NCBI GenBank assembly: GCA_964020085.1
Contig: OZ026601.1
Span: 21,987,366 to 22,051,365, forward strand
Source of the DNA: Micromussa lordhowensis
Taxonomy: Eukaryota > Cnidaria > Anthozoa > Scleractinia > Lobophylliidae
Reading direction: 5' to 3'
DNA length: 64,000 nt
Positions 36,401 to 50,700 of the stretch are shown in pieces. The position numbers and the translations under genes are program-made. The notes below the pieces were generated by a model, which saw only the letters and a program-made list of their open reading frames with translations, did not search any database and was not told where the DNA came from. Within the stretch, counting starts at the first letter, position 1; the number at the start of each line of letters is the position of its first letter.

Positions 36401-38070
36401 AGTTCATTCAGTAAATCTTATTGTTTATTTTATTTAGGTAACTCCTGCACTCTCCATTCCTCCAAGCATTACCGTTGGTGCTCATGAAATGAGCCAGTCT
36501 CCTCCACCCGTCAAACCTAAACCAATGTTTAGACGACTGTCAAGCCACGACAGCCCAACAAGAGTCATGTCAACAGTGACTATTAACCCTGCAAACTCAT
36601 ATCATTTGAAAATGTCAGACAAAGCTTCTCAGAGTTCAGTAGCCTATGGCAATGACACTTCTACTCCAGTTGTTACACTAAGGCGTGGCTCTGTGGACAG
36701 AACTGCCATGGAGAACAGGAGTTTTGTGATTACCTCTGAGAGTATGGATTACAACAGCAATTTGAAGTCAAGAAGTTCCAGCACCCTGGAAAGTAGTGCT
36801 GTGAATTCCCCTCGGATGGAGGGCTCTTATTTTATGGCTGCAACTGATTCTACAGGAAGGCCGCTTGCACTTCGATTTGAGAAAGGTTCGAAAATGGGTA
36901 ACACGCTGACAGTGTTGGAAGATTCCAGAACAAAGACACGTTCTCATTCTCTACCAGTGGTAGAAATGCAGGGATTTGATGAACGAAATAGAGCCAGTAG
37001 CAATTTATCTGATGTAGACAGAGTTAATTCCATGAACTTAAATGATGGACACACATCAAATGAAAAGGGTCATGGGACAGTCAGTACCCCACCGTTCATG
37101 CTGTCAGCTCCTAGAACAGTAGCCTCTGATAGCCCCTCAACAACGTACATGAACACAAGCCCAGACATGGGCTCTCGGCAGCCTGTGGCAACTGATCCAG
37201 GCTACAAGAAAGGACGAGCATCATATGAGGAAACCACATCTTATCTTATCAGAACAATTGCCTCTCGCATGAATAAGGATCGTCAGGGAGGGTTAAAGTC
37301 CTCCACTGTGGGGACAACACTACTTGAGAGCAAAGAAGGACAACCTTATAGACAGAGTGGTGGTAATGAAAGATGGGCACCACCTGATTCAAATGCTGAA
37401 CTGGGCAAAGACGCAGATTCTCCACATCCAGCAAAAGTACCGCGTCAAAGTGAGGACCAAGTGAAGCCAGGGGCCTATTCAAGCCAAGTGTCTGTCTTCC
37501 CAAACAAACCCGCTTTTGATGAAATGCATTTCACACCCACAGTTGGAGCCACTGAGGTGGAGTCTTCTGCTGGAAACAAACAAGGCAGTCCAAAGCCACG
37601 ACGTGTGTCGTACCTGATGGCAACGTCTCGAGGGAGTTCATCCTTATCAGACCAGAAAATCTGGTCAACTGCTCCACAAGGCAAAAAGCCTGGGAAATCA
37701 TCCTTGTTTGAAGCATTTTCTACCATGCTCCCACCAGTTATGGTGCATGTTTCATCTGGGATGGAGCTCTGTGAGGATGTCAATGGAGAAGAGGGGATGG
37801 AGATACCTACCAATGAACAGGAGGATGAGGTGAGTATAGCACACTCATGACACTTTCACTGTCAAGCTCAAATTATTAACTACTTATTAACCGGGAGTGA
37901 GGTCTTTACAGGAAAATCTCACACCAAGACCTTGCGGTATTAACTGAACAATAGCGAAGTCAATACGGCAAGGCCAAAGTTTGAGATAAGACCAAACGCT
38001 TAAAGTGGTACTATGACGAAAATCGTACCTTTCCTTTTTAAGCCATTTTGAAACATAAAAAAGTGGACTG

Positions 38071-38114
<44 letters not shown>

Positions 38115-41100
38115 CGTTCCAAAGATATTAAAGTTTTTAAAATATGCAAATTAGCCAAGTGATGACGTCATAAACTCAACCAGATTTTGTTCAAATATGA
38201 TGGAAAGAGATATCTCGGCCAATTTGTTGCAGAAATGTTTGATTTTTTGCAGCAAGGTTCTACTAAATATGCTCCACAATATGAGCTCAACAGTTCTGTT
38301 ACCATGGCAACGTACTGGGTTCCAGACCTCCCCCATATTAAAAGCTTTTCTGGCCACCTTTGGCGTTCCATTTTGATATTTGCTAACAGCACTTCATATG
38401 CATGATCCAGCAAGCCTATAAATATGTTAGCTCGACTTTGTGGCCCTGTTTAACATTTTCAAGCTGAAAATCACCAACATATTGAAATTAAGTGGGTGGG
38501 GACTGGAAAAGAGTGAATTGCCATGGCAACGGAATTTTTTATAGCGATAGGTGTGTTTCCTGTAGAACTATTAGCCTGCAAAGTTTCAATGATTTGCACT
38601 GCAATTTGGCCAAGATAGCTCTATTTATATACTCAATATAATATTGGGTTGAGTAAATGACGTCATTGGTTATCTCATTTGCATATTTTACCCATTTTTC
38701 AAATTTAAATATCTCTGGCACTAATGTAGATATTTGCAAACGGTAAACGGCGTTTTGATTCTTTCATGGAATGCTATGTGATACACTCAAAAAAACAAGG
38801 GGTAAAAATTTGATCATAGTAAAACTTTAACCCATTGACCCCCGCATCAAACTGTCCGCGACCCACCCCTAATTTCCTGGCGTTTTTTGGAATATTTCAG
38901 AGCGAGCGAAAGCAAAAAAATAAACCATATGCGCAGTAACCACAGACACAAGGTCAGGTTTCAAGACTTCGTTTATTGAAAGTTCAATAACTGAACAGCC
39001 AAAATATTAAAAAATATCAACAGGAAGAACTTAACTTGATGTCTTTAACTTGTAAGAAAACAAGAAATTATATTTTTTTCCTTTGCTGCGCGACAAAACC
39101 CGAGAAAATTGAATACCCAAAAATGAGGTAATTTGTGACTTTAGAGGACAAAGCGAAACCGAATAAAACAGAATTTTCATTCTTTTACTGTAACGTATAA
39201 CATTTAAGAAAACACCAGACCATTAAGGTGAAAAACACAAGTAAAAACCAATTTAAAAGAAGAAATTCAGATAATTTTTTTCGCCGCCCGACGAAATTAT
39301 ACAGTGCGGCCAAAGAAAGATGAAAGTTGTACATCAAAAACACGACAAAAACAAGCCAATTATCTTGAGATAAATCGTTTTTCAACTGTGTAAATTTAAT
39401 GCCCACCTAGTTCTTTCCTCAAAATTTCTGTAGAAGCTGAACAGGGCTCAATAAAATATATTTTAGGGAAGCGAATACACAAGACAAACAAACCACGGCA
39501 GTCGCCGTAAATTAAATATGCAGAAATTCAGCGTGACAAAATACTGTTCACTTTTAAAACCTAAAATTCCGAAATAAAGGCGACCAAATGAAAGAAACAT
39601 GACAGAGAGTTCAATAACAATAAATTTTCATTCAACATAAGGCAAAAAAACTTATCTAAAAGCACAAAAATGTTCAAAATTTCACGGACGTGATTTACCG
39701 CATGACCGCGTGTTCGAATTAATTATTCACGCTAAAGCGAAAGCGTGGGTTTTTCCCTACAAGTTTTGAAGTNNNNNNNNNNNNNNNNNNNNNNNNNNNN
39801 NNNNNNNNNNNNNNNNNNNNNNNNNNNNNNNNNNNNNNNNNNNNNNNNNNNNNNNNNNNNNNNNNNNNNNNNNNNNNNNNNNNNNNNNNNNNNNNNNNNN
39901 NNNNNNNNNNNNNNNNNNNNNNNNNNNNNNNNNNNNNNNNNNNNNNNNNNNNNNNNNNNNNNNNNNNNNNNNTATTTTATCGGCCGTGGCTTTGCCATTC
40001 GAGCTAAACGCTAAATTCAACTTAGAACTAATACTCTACATTACCATTTTTTGTTTTCTTAAGTCCAGGCAGCTGCTTTAAATCCGCGATCTGTATTCAA
40101 AACTCACTTGAAAGCGCAACGATCGTCTTGTTTTTGCCGCAGTTGAAGGAAGGAAAAATTTTCCTCCAGAAAGGTTTGAGGACTCCATTCACCTTGGTCT
40201 TCCATTCTGAGACCACCAAAACATCGATTTATGTTTTTCCTTTTCATTTTAAATGCCAAAGAAGCAATTTCTCCGTTTTAGGAATGAAAACAAGACCCTG
40301 GAAGTTTGTAGATTTGTCGTGCAACGCGCCATGATTACCTGCGCTTTTCGAGCGCATGATTTTAAGACGAAAAACCATCTTTCTAGGACCCCTAAAGTCG
40401 TCTAAAAATATGCTCAGAAGGTCCATTCTCATTGGTTTATTTGTCCTTAACAACAATAGAACAATAGGAGGACCAATTTATCTTCAGGGAGGGTAGGAGG
40501 GGCAATTGTCCTCACGTGCTTTTTTACGGCCGGTTACGGCCGGCACAGGAAATTGGGGGTGGGTTTTCGCACGGCCGGTTACGGCCGGCACAGGAGTCAA
40601 TGGGTTAAGAGGGAGAATCATGCCCTAAAATTAGCCAATCAGAGGCTGTGTTATATCTGCTACAAACACAAGCCATTATAATAATGCAGTTTATTGTAGA
40701 TAGTATACCTGCCAAGAGAATTAATGAGATTATCAATAATCAGAGTCAACTGGGAGATCTGCTGTTGGCCAGCGGATGTTTGCTGCGGACATGCGTAGTT
40801 GTGCCATTGCTGTGCACTTTCGCCCTCGTGGTTTTGCTCTGCCTTTACTTGTCGCTTTGCCTTTGGTTTGCCCCATCCCTACCCACCTCTTGGTTCACAG
40901 TGGACCCTTCTGTAGGTTAAGTATACTTATTCTCCACTGAGAATCTCAGTGTGACAGGTGCCAGGGCCAGGTGACCCGTGGGAGGTTGCCATGGTTACCC
41001 CCTTTATTTGCATTTTGCCCATATTTGCTCTTGGCCTACTTTGCTGTCAATTGGCACCTACCCTCCATTTTGAATATTGCTTATCGACAAGATAACATAA

Positions 41101-41738
41101 CTTGTATTCTTTTGCGGATGAATTTGTCACTTCTCGGTACTTGCATTCTTGATATTCCCAGGTATTCTCAGTCTCAGCTGATGAGAAGTCTGGTACTGAA
41201 ACTACGGTTCAGCGCTCAAACCGACGTATCTCCTATGTGATGGCAACTTCATCTCTGTCATCACCCAGACATGAAGCATCACTGGAGGCCACAAAAGAGG
41301 AAGAGGTAAACAACAGTCTCAGGCTCTACCGACCGCAGTTATTCATCTTAAAGTTTTACATGCCGCAACCAGGGTTGATTATCTGTGTGTTATAGACCTT
41401 TTTACTGATACAGTGGCCATTTTGAACTCCATTGTTTCAAATAGCTATTATGGGATGCTTAGGGGGTATTTCCACCCTGAGCATTCTGTAATAGCTATTT
41501 CGAACAATGGAAATTCAAAATGGCCACCATATTGGTGAAAAAAAGCTATTTAGTGCATATTCATATGAATTCACATTCTTGCAGAAAGATATGGGCATTC
41601 CCAAGCCAAACTAGAAAAGAAATTCTAGCCCCCCCCCCCCAAACTCCCAGATGTTTGTCCCCCAAAAATGGTTGTGTTAACTTTGTAAATTTGTTCTTTG
41701 GCTAGCATGCAAAAGTGTTGTCACTGTTTTGCTGCACA

Positions 41739-41784
<46 letters not shown>

Positions 41785-44700
41785 GTTATTATTATTATTC
41801 TATCATAGTGTAAGGAGAGGTTTTAAATTTCTGGAGTATTTATTGTCAAGTGAAGAGCAGTGTGAACAATGAAATTCAAAATGGCCACCATATCGGTGAA
41901 AAAAGCTATTTAGTGCATATTCATATGAATGGACATTCTTGCAGAAGATAGGGGCCTTCCCAAGCCAAACTAGAAAGGAAAGTAGAAACCTTGACAAATT
42001 TTGCTTGTATTAGCCCCCCTCCCCAAACTCCCAGATGTTTGTCCCCCAAAAATGGTTGTGTTTGTAAATTTGTTCTTTGGCTAGCATGCAAAAGTGTTAT
42101 CACTGTTTTGCTACACATGTTATTATTATCATTCTAGTACAGTTTAAGAAGAGGTTTTAAACTTCTGGAGTATTGAGTGTTAAGTTAAGAGCGGTGTTTA
42201 TTTAAGCAATAGACCACAAGTTTCTATGGGTTGTAGGCTGATAAACCACGCGGCATGTTGGTAGAACACGCCTGCGGCTCGTGATTTACGAAATTCTTGG
42301 AGTGTTCTACCAACATCCCAAGTGGTTTATCAGCCTATAACCCATAGAAACTTGTGGTCTATTGCTTTTATCCCTTTAAGCCCTGAAGGAAATGGCAAGT
42401 TTTTCTAAATCGGTAACCATGAACCAGCAGACCACATGTGATATACCATCTGAAAAGTATTTTCTGAAGTATGCTATAAATCATACAAAAAGAAATAGAG
42501 GAGGCCACAGATTGGATTGACAAGTGCCCGAAATGAAAAAATAAAAACCTTTAAAATTTTTCTGTTCCTTGTACACACTGGGCATCCCCCTTATCTATAG
42601 CTTAGGGTTAGGGTTTGCAGCTCTCAGTGCATAGCTTATTGTCAGATATTAACTTGGTCTAAAAAGTACAAAGACAAAAGGTTCCAAAAGTTGCAGGGGT
42701 GGTAAATCAAGTCTTGTATAGGAGGGGGCCTAATATTATGCCTTCAAAGTGCAGATCTTTCCAAGATCTTTTAGTTGTGCAAATTTCATGCAAATTGACT
42801 GAATATTGAGCATATAATTGCATCTTGTGCCATATGGCACTATCAGGGCTTAAAGGGTTATGTAATAATTCAGAAGACGCCATGGGTTTACCGGCACAAT
42901 AACCCATAGCTGATTGACCAATCAGAGCATGCGCATTGATTTGGTTATTATATAATATTTTGGTACAGCACACTTGATTGATCTACATGTATGTCATAGA
43001 TAAAACTGGTCAGTGAGATACATGTGTCCTCAAAGTTGGTCACTGTTGCCTTTGTTGTGATTTTTAAGTGTAAAATCTTCAGTTCTGGCATAGAACTTAA
43101 TATTTTGCAGGCAGTAAAGTATTCCTTATGTTGTTATCATTGCAGGAAAACAAAGAGAGAAGTGAACAAATTCCTGGCATGTTAGATGTAAGAAAGTGCT
43201 TTCTTGTTCAAAATTCTGTCCTTTAATGCAAATGACAAGAAATTTGACTGGATTAAATGTTCTTAGTACCAAACGGCCTTTTGCAACAATGTACATGGTA
43301 CAAAAATCGGCAATGCTAAAGGCAAGTTACGTGCTGGGACATAAAAAACAAACAAGCAAAAGTCAAGCTTGACTGGTTGAAAGTGTTTTGTTTTTAAGGG
43401 TGTCACATTCTTTTTGCTTTCTAGCATGGCAAATGTCCTACCATGTCACTGTTTGTTGCAAAAGGCCTACTATGTACTACTGTATTTATTCGCCTATAAG
43501 CCGATCTTGGCTATAAGCTGAGACCCTAAACTTTTGGCTATCAGAACCTGTTAGAAAATTATGAAGAGGAAACCCAAAACATCTAGCTATAAGCCAAGAT
43601 CGAATATTTCTTTTCCATGTGCACTGTGAAGTGAACAAACATACTACAAACCAGAAAACAAAAGAAGTGTCCCTCTCGGGAAACACGCATACAACTTGTC
43701 AAATGAACATTCATTTATTCATATATTCATTATAACACATTTACCGGTAATGTTATAGTGAAAATAACAGCAAATCAATGGTAACATGAATTTAATGTGA
43801 TCCGAGTTGACATTTCAGAAGTGTATAAATAGAACCGTGTGCATGACTAATCATCACCTGAGTTCAGAATCCTGTCTCAAACAATCACATGCTCTTTCAA
43901 AGTTATCCGCAATAGATCATCACGCCAAAAGCTTGTTGTTCTTCGTACAACTTGGCTTTCAAATTAAAAATTGTGGCTGAAGCAGAGGCCGTTGAGAACA
44001 ACTCCGAGATCGCAAGAGAATACGGGATCAGTGAGTCCATGGTTTGTTGCTGGCAAAAAGATCAATCAAACCTCTTCAATGGCAAGCTGAAAATGTCAGC
44101 ATAACGAAAGACGATGGGCTGTTATAAGCCAAAGTATCCTGAATTGGATCAAACACTTCTGGAGTGGTTTTCAGAGCAAAGAAGTCAGGGAAAGTTCTTC
44201 GTTTTAACCCAAAACCAGCTGATTTCTGCAGCTCGACAACGCCATAGCTATTCGCTATCCAGGATTTTTCGTGGGCAGAAATTCCAGCAGAAATGGTGAG
44301 GAAATCGTTCAAAACGTGCGGTATCTCGAATGCTCTAGATGGCACTGAAGATGATGAGGTCTACACAGATGATATGCCAGAACTCACTGACGATGATATG
44401 GCGATGGAGGATGAGTTTGAAACCGACAGCGAAGTCGAAGACAATGACTGAAAACATCATTCATGAAGTCACCAAAACAAAACGGCTCCTTTCGGAGCCA
44501 CCACTTAAATAAAAGTTTATGACCAACGGCAATGATTTTCGTATGCAAACTACCGGTAATTTGTGTCTGTTGATAATCGCTTGGCTTATAAACAAAAATT
44601 GAAGCCTTTCCAGCATTAGAATTTTCTGGGGCAAAAACATTCGGCTACAAGAAATTTCACTAGTTCCCAGGTTAATTTTGTGAAAAAAATTGATCGACTT

Positions 44701-47700
44701 ATAGGCGAATAAATATGGTATATAACGTGGGAAGAAATATATTGTATTTTATTATATGGCTCTCTCGGTGAGCGAGCAAGATGAACCGAATCCTGCACTG
44801 TGATTGGCTACCCGAGAAGGCTGGATGGTTCTATCTTGCCAGCTCAGGATTACTCGCTGTGTTCTGAAAGAAAATTGTGTTCTTTTTCCATGTAATAATC
44901 CTTTATTGACCAAGCTTGTTTGGTCAAGATGGCTGGATATTGGCCATGTTCTTTTTGGCGTGTTTAGTGACCTTGACTCAGTCTCAGTCCATAAACACGC
45001 AAAAAAAAACAAAAACTTGGCCAATATCCAGCCATCTTGACCTCATGCTTGGTCAATAACCCATATAATATTGTGGCTTAAGCTTATTTGACTTGACCTG
45101 GTATTAATTAAATAGCATTTGCTTCCTGTCAGGGCAATCAGGGATGTAGCTTACAAAACTCTAAGCCGGCTCATTACAAACTCAGCTGGCTTTTCTGGCT
45201 CTTACTCCTCCAAAGTTTCCCCCAAGTCTGTGAAATTTCAGCCACTCTGAAATTCTCTTCTAGCCACATCTCGGGCAATGGTTATAATTTTTGTTTTGTT
45301 TACATTAGTACATGCTCTTGTGAGTAAAGGTTGTTAAGTTTGTAGTTGTTAAGTGCTGGATTGTATTTGTTCCAGGTGTGCAAAGAAGGTCTGCTTTGGA
45401 GAAAAGTGGCTGTAGTGGACGGGGGAAAGGTACAGGAAGTACATGTATAGTTACATCTAGTTCACAAGTAATCCCTTTTCGGTGGATCAAAGGGTTTCCT
45501 TTCATTGATCAGTTCTTTTATTTACATCACCAGTATGCGTAGAGGTTTGTGTTGAGATTTTGGCATCAATTTGATGCTAATAACTGCTTTGGTTGAAATG
45601 ATAAAGCTCTGTCAATTACAGTTACTCTAAAATATTATTGTGCCCCATGCTGTTTGCCTGTGGTTCCTGTTTTGCAAACTTGGGACTTTTGGGGCATCAA
45701 GAACAAAAAGCCAGGTCAGATTACCAAGCACAAGTAAATGTTGCTTTTGGGAAAATGAAAAATAAATAAAGAGAATTTTGGAGGCTGGGTGGGCAAGTGA
45801 AATTAGTCTCAGTAGTCGTGTGCATCTGATGTCAGCTTGATAGACAATAATTTCTACTCTGAACTGCAGGATGCGTGAAAGGATGATTTCAAAGTATGGA
45901 TTAATTTAAAATTCAAGCATACTCTGTTTGTGTTTGTCCACTGATCACATGTTGGCCATATTGGCAAGTGATATTTAAGTGGGGACAAGTGAAAACTAAA
46001 AATTACCGAGCCACTGAGTAAGTGGATTTGATTTTTTTCCCTGGCATGACTTTGTTTTTTTCTCCCTGACACTGGTACCTGTGCATATGTAACTCAGACT
46101 TGTGAATTAACATTGACATTTTAATTACATGTATTGTTTTTTAGCGTTCCAGTGCACGGTCTTGGAAGCCTGTGTTTGCTGTTCTTCGAGGCCATGTTCT
46201 TTACTTACATAAAGACAAAGGGACGGCTCATCAAGTGAGTGTTAACATAAAAGAAATTCACTAGTTTCCGAGTGCACTGCTCAGCATCATACTCAATGTA
46301 GCCACTCTGTCTAATTTTGCTATTTTAATTTGAAACTCTTCACAAGTGTGGAACATTTGTGCTCTTGCCAATGTTAGGAGTGTATAAACCCTGTGGGTTG
46401 CATGACAAGTGCGAATGTTCATGCCTTTTGGATTACATGAATAGTTTTTCTATTTGCACCCAGTGATTCAGATGGTCTGATGATGTTATATGTTTGGTTT
46501 CCAGGAGGATAGCTCTGATGAACAGCCAATCAGCATAAAGTCCAGCATTGTTGACATTGCTCATGACTACACTAAAAGGAAGAATGTGTTCAGAATGACA
46601 ACATTTAATGGATCAGAGTTCTTGTTCCAGGTAAAGTTTTGAATGAACTAAATACATTATACTGCAGACTAGAATGGATCTTCATGAAGGAAATCTTGTC
46701 TTAATCTTCCATCAGAACTAATGATGAAATCAATGTATGGTTATCAGTTTGCAATGAAAGGGTTAAATGCTACTCACTAACCATCAGATCCTAACTTGTA
46801 AGAAGCACAAGCTTCTTCAAATTCACATACAGTATCTCTGTGTGAAAGAGATTTTAGCAGCCACATTTGGCAACTGAGCAGTTTCAAACCAAGTCTGAGA
46901 TTGGAACTACTAACGCATTAGTGTACCTCTGTTATGTTTTAGACAGAGGATCATGACTCCATGATGTCGTGGATTGCAGCCATCCAGGCCAATAACAACC
47001 CTGATGAAGATGTAAGTGTGGTCTTTGTAACAAATATATGATACCGGAACAGGTCACATCTTTTAGTACTAGTACTTTAGTTTGAGTGTCAAAGGCTCTG
47101 TGCTTTTGGTTTGGTTTTGCATGGCTATGCTGAGGGGTTGTGATCCAATAAGAAGTAAAAACAAAACCAAAACCAATCATGACTTGCTCTATAAACTGGT
47201 TTTCCTGGGATAGAATATATTTTGCAGTAGTGCATCACTTAACCAGTATGGCCAGAAATGATGTTTCCTTTCATAGAAAACTTTAGTAGATTTTCTTAGA
47301 ATGACAGCGTCACAGTGTTCATTTGTTATTTAGTTATAGAGTATCATTGCTGGGACTTGCACTTTGTGAAAAATGATAACTTTTTTTCAGGAGAATGGCG
47401 TGAGTAGTCAGAGTTTGATTATAAGAAGAATGAAAACAGTGGAACAAGAGACCTCTGGGTGAGGGCTTTATTTTTGTAAGCACTGAATGTACATTGTGTA
47501 AGGGTCATAGCTAGTAACAGGCAAACCAAACTTGCTTCGGTAAAAAAAATTGAATTTGTTTAGTTCAAGTTCCCCTAAGAGTTTATGCATTATTGAAAAA
47601 AATCAATCAATAAGTCAATTGGACAAGGTTGCCAACCAGCTGATTATACCTAATCAAACCTTTTTGACACACTTGGGTGGCATATTAGGCAAGTTTGCTC

Positions 47701-50700
47701 AAGCCTAGTTTGTATTTTGGCGAGAATTCAAGCCAAAATACCCACGGCAGGGAACCTAGTACCCAGGACAGTAGGCACGGCTTCTGAAGGGCTAATTGCA
47801 AATTTGGGTATGGGAAGTTACTGTAGCAGTGTTCCCAGTTTCCTTAAGCTAAGAAATTAGAGTCAATTAGGGTTGCTTGTGGAGGTGCGGTGGCCTCATG
47901 GTTAGTACGCTCATCTCCAGATCAAGCAGCTGGGGTTTCGGCCTTGCCTGGGGAAATTGTGTTGTGTTCTTGAGTAAGTCACTGTACTCCCACAGTGTCT
48001 CTGTCCACCCAGGTGTATGAATGGGTACCAGCGAACTTAATAGACATGGGGGTAACCCTGCCATCCAGGGATTAGAGTAGAAATATTCCTAGTTGCTTCA
48101 TGCTACTGAAACCGAGATGGGCACCAGCCTGATGGGCTACTTGGCTCGCATGTAGACTTCACCTTAGGGTTGTAACAGACTTGTTTTACATAGCCAGGAT
48201 AGGTTTTGTTTTGGTACAAATGTTTTCGGTTAGTAGCACAATAAGGTGAAACTCTCTTTCATTTGATATCACATGACCAGTGACAGTATCACTTCTAATG
48301 TTATCTACATATAGGTCAAATACTGTTTCACCCAGTCACAAGTTATCACCTCCAGTCAACACCAAGATACCTGGTATTCCTGGAATATCAAACATTAAGA
48401 AAAGCTTGTCTTTCAAGAACATCACTGCTGGGCAAAAAGGTAACAGCAGTTAATGTAGTTTGCAGCTCTATATAGCCACACCTCCTGCAGGTGGAGACCT
48501 TGAGAACAGAAAGGCTAAAGGACCATGATAAAGTGTTCAGTACTTTTGTGGTCAATAGCCATTATGAGAAATTTGTCCTATGCTATCCTGTTCCAGACCA
48601 TGTCCATATCGTGCTCAGAGATGTACTGCACAAGATTTTGAATTAAACTTCTTGTCCTTAGAACATGTGAGATTTTTCTCGGACAGTGGGCTTCTGTTGA
48701 ACCCAATTTTTCTTGTCTTTTTTTGTTGAAGTATTAAAATTAAGATATTTGTGGATTAAGAAAGAAATTCATATCTAATGTTCATTCAAGGATGTGTCTT
48801 TCTTTGTTAATAATGATTTTAGGTGAAAGTGGCAAGACACATGGCAATAAATCTTCCAAAAAGCGGAAGAAACCTCAACATCCCAATAGCTATCCTTCAG
48901 GTAACAGTTCTCCAAATAACTGTTAAGTTAGCGTGCCAACAGTGTACAGTTGATCAATGGATGTATCAATCGTTACGAGGATGGTGTCCCCCCACCCTTC
49001 TACCCCACCACCCCCCCATCCTACCTCGCAAGGGAACAAAAATTCAAAGACTGTCTTGGAATTGCCATTCAGGTGGTATGTGTTTTATTTGAAGCTTCCC
49101 CAAAAATCTGCCAGTTTGGGTGAAATTTATCGTAGCTCTAAAAGCCAAAAGGTCAGGAACTGGACATGTGCAGGAGACGCATAACAGTAGGGGGAACGTG
49201 AATTTCCATTCAAAACATTCCGGCCACTGAAACAGGAATTCCTTTTAAAATGTTCATCCTGAAATTTTCTGATGGGACGTACCGATAACTTCCAAACTGA
49301 AATTTCAAGAATTGTGACTAAACAGAAAGCTCCCCTATTCTCCTTACGAGTAACAGTACATTGTTTGCAACGCTTGTTGCGAAAAGGTAATGGTAGCATT
49401 TGTTGTGTACCAATCTACGTTTCTTCTGTTGATCATTTTTTGTGCATTCTGATGTTCTATCTAATTGATCTCGTGTAGTGATAATTTAATTGTTACTAAC
49501 TGTTGTATTTTGGTTTGCAGGGCATTCTGTTGGAGTGCCTTTGGAGCTGTGCCCAGCATCCAAGCACAACAAGGTGGGTGGAAAGAAATAGACAAACATG
49601 TGCATTTTGACATTTTCTACAACAGCTGCCTTGATGCAAAGTTGTTAACTGTTGTAGGGAGGTTTCAGAGTGTAACTGCTGGAAGGTGCTGGATGCTGTT
49701 GCCAGTCACCAACCTCATTTTTTACTAAGCTGGGTATGTTACTCATTGCAGTTTGTGCCTTTGATCGTGGAACATTGTTGTGATGTTGTAGAGAGAAAAG
49801 GAATCGAGACTGTTGGTGTGTACAGGTGAGCTATGCAATCAAATACAAAACCAAGCTGTCTGTTGTCAGGCAACAAGACAGTGCGTCATGTTGAGTGGCC
49901 AGATGCCATGTGTGCATTGGGGTGGAGACAACGAGAGCGAGAGTAAACTGTCTAGTCATGTACCAAAACAACGATTGCGACAACACTTTATTGATACTTT
50001 CTCAAGGAAACTACCATCACTAGTAATGAAATATCGTGACCCCTGCGTGTGTTTAGTTTGCTACGTCTCTAGTTTCCACTTTTTTCTCGTTCACCTCACC
50101 ATAAATAATTATTAAACGTTTAGATAAAATTAACCTTTTTAGCTTTGATACGAGATATAGGTATGGGTGGAACAGGGCACTACTTCCTTTGATTCCTGTT
50201 AACTTTTTCTACATCCGCTGACCACTATATAAAGCAGTGGCAGTCGCTTGCGCTCAAGTCGGAATAGATTTATTCACCAAGTGATTTGTTTCTGTGGCAA
50301 TATTTCTTATTCGTGGATCATTTCTGAACGTTCATCAGCGAATGATTTTTAGCTAGAAGTTCTTGCTGGCTTTTAAACCAATTCAATGCTGTTCAATGGA
50401 AGTAGCGCCTGTATGATTGACCTAAACTTAACACCAGGACACAAGTCGCATTTAGGCTTATATATGATTATAAGGGAAAGACTTCACGGTTCATCCTCCT
50501 CGATTTGATTGTAAGGGATAGTTTTTATTACTAATTTGTATATTGAAGATCAAGCAAAGATCATTGTTAACGCGCAGTGTTCTTTTTTTAATTACCTACT
50601 TCAACATTGTTTTTTTTTTATTGTCAAATGTTTGTAGAGTTCCTGGTAATTCTGCTGCTGTATCTGCTTTGCAAGAGGAGCTGAACAACAGAGGAATTGA

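Larger units (their letters stand above)
32094..36437 (+). other. RhoGAP intron 5
   Basis: 4.3 kb. Contains the MITE-bounded segment at 33844-34796 with its internal diverged tandem repeat, a LINE-tail-like repeat at 35860-36010, ACGTG-rich sequence near 35580-35720, and a 35-bp tandem duplication at 36086-36155. No coding sequence seen. Confidence 0.65.
37830..41161 (+). other. RhoGAP intron 6
   Basis: 3.3 kb, mostly two adjoining TTAA-flanked elements (38004-38826 and 38831-40604), the second holding the assembly gap. 40609-41161 is unremarkable. Confidence 0.7.
41306..43145 (+). other. RhoGAP intron 7
   Basis: Contains a tandem segmental duplication (41515-42205), an ATT microsatellite and a palindromic MITE (42207-42364). 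No coding sequence. Confidence 0.7.
43188..45375 (+). other. RhoGAP intron 8
   Basis: 2.2 kb, more than half of it a pogo-like element (43480-44718), followed by a hairpin repeat (44904-45058). Confidence 0.7.

Noticed and set aside
39732..40020. Open frames across the N run
   Set aside because: Artefacts of unread bases treated as open sequence.
42600..42620. Interstitial telomere repeat (TTAGGG)
   Set aside because: Only two units, expected by chance and with no array.
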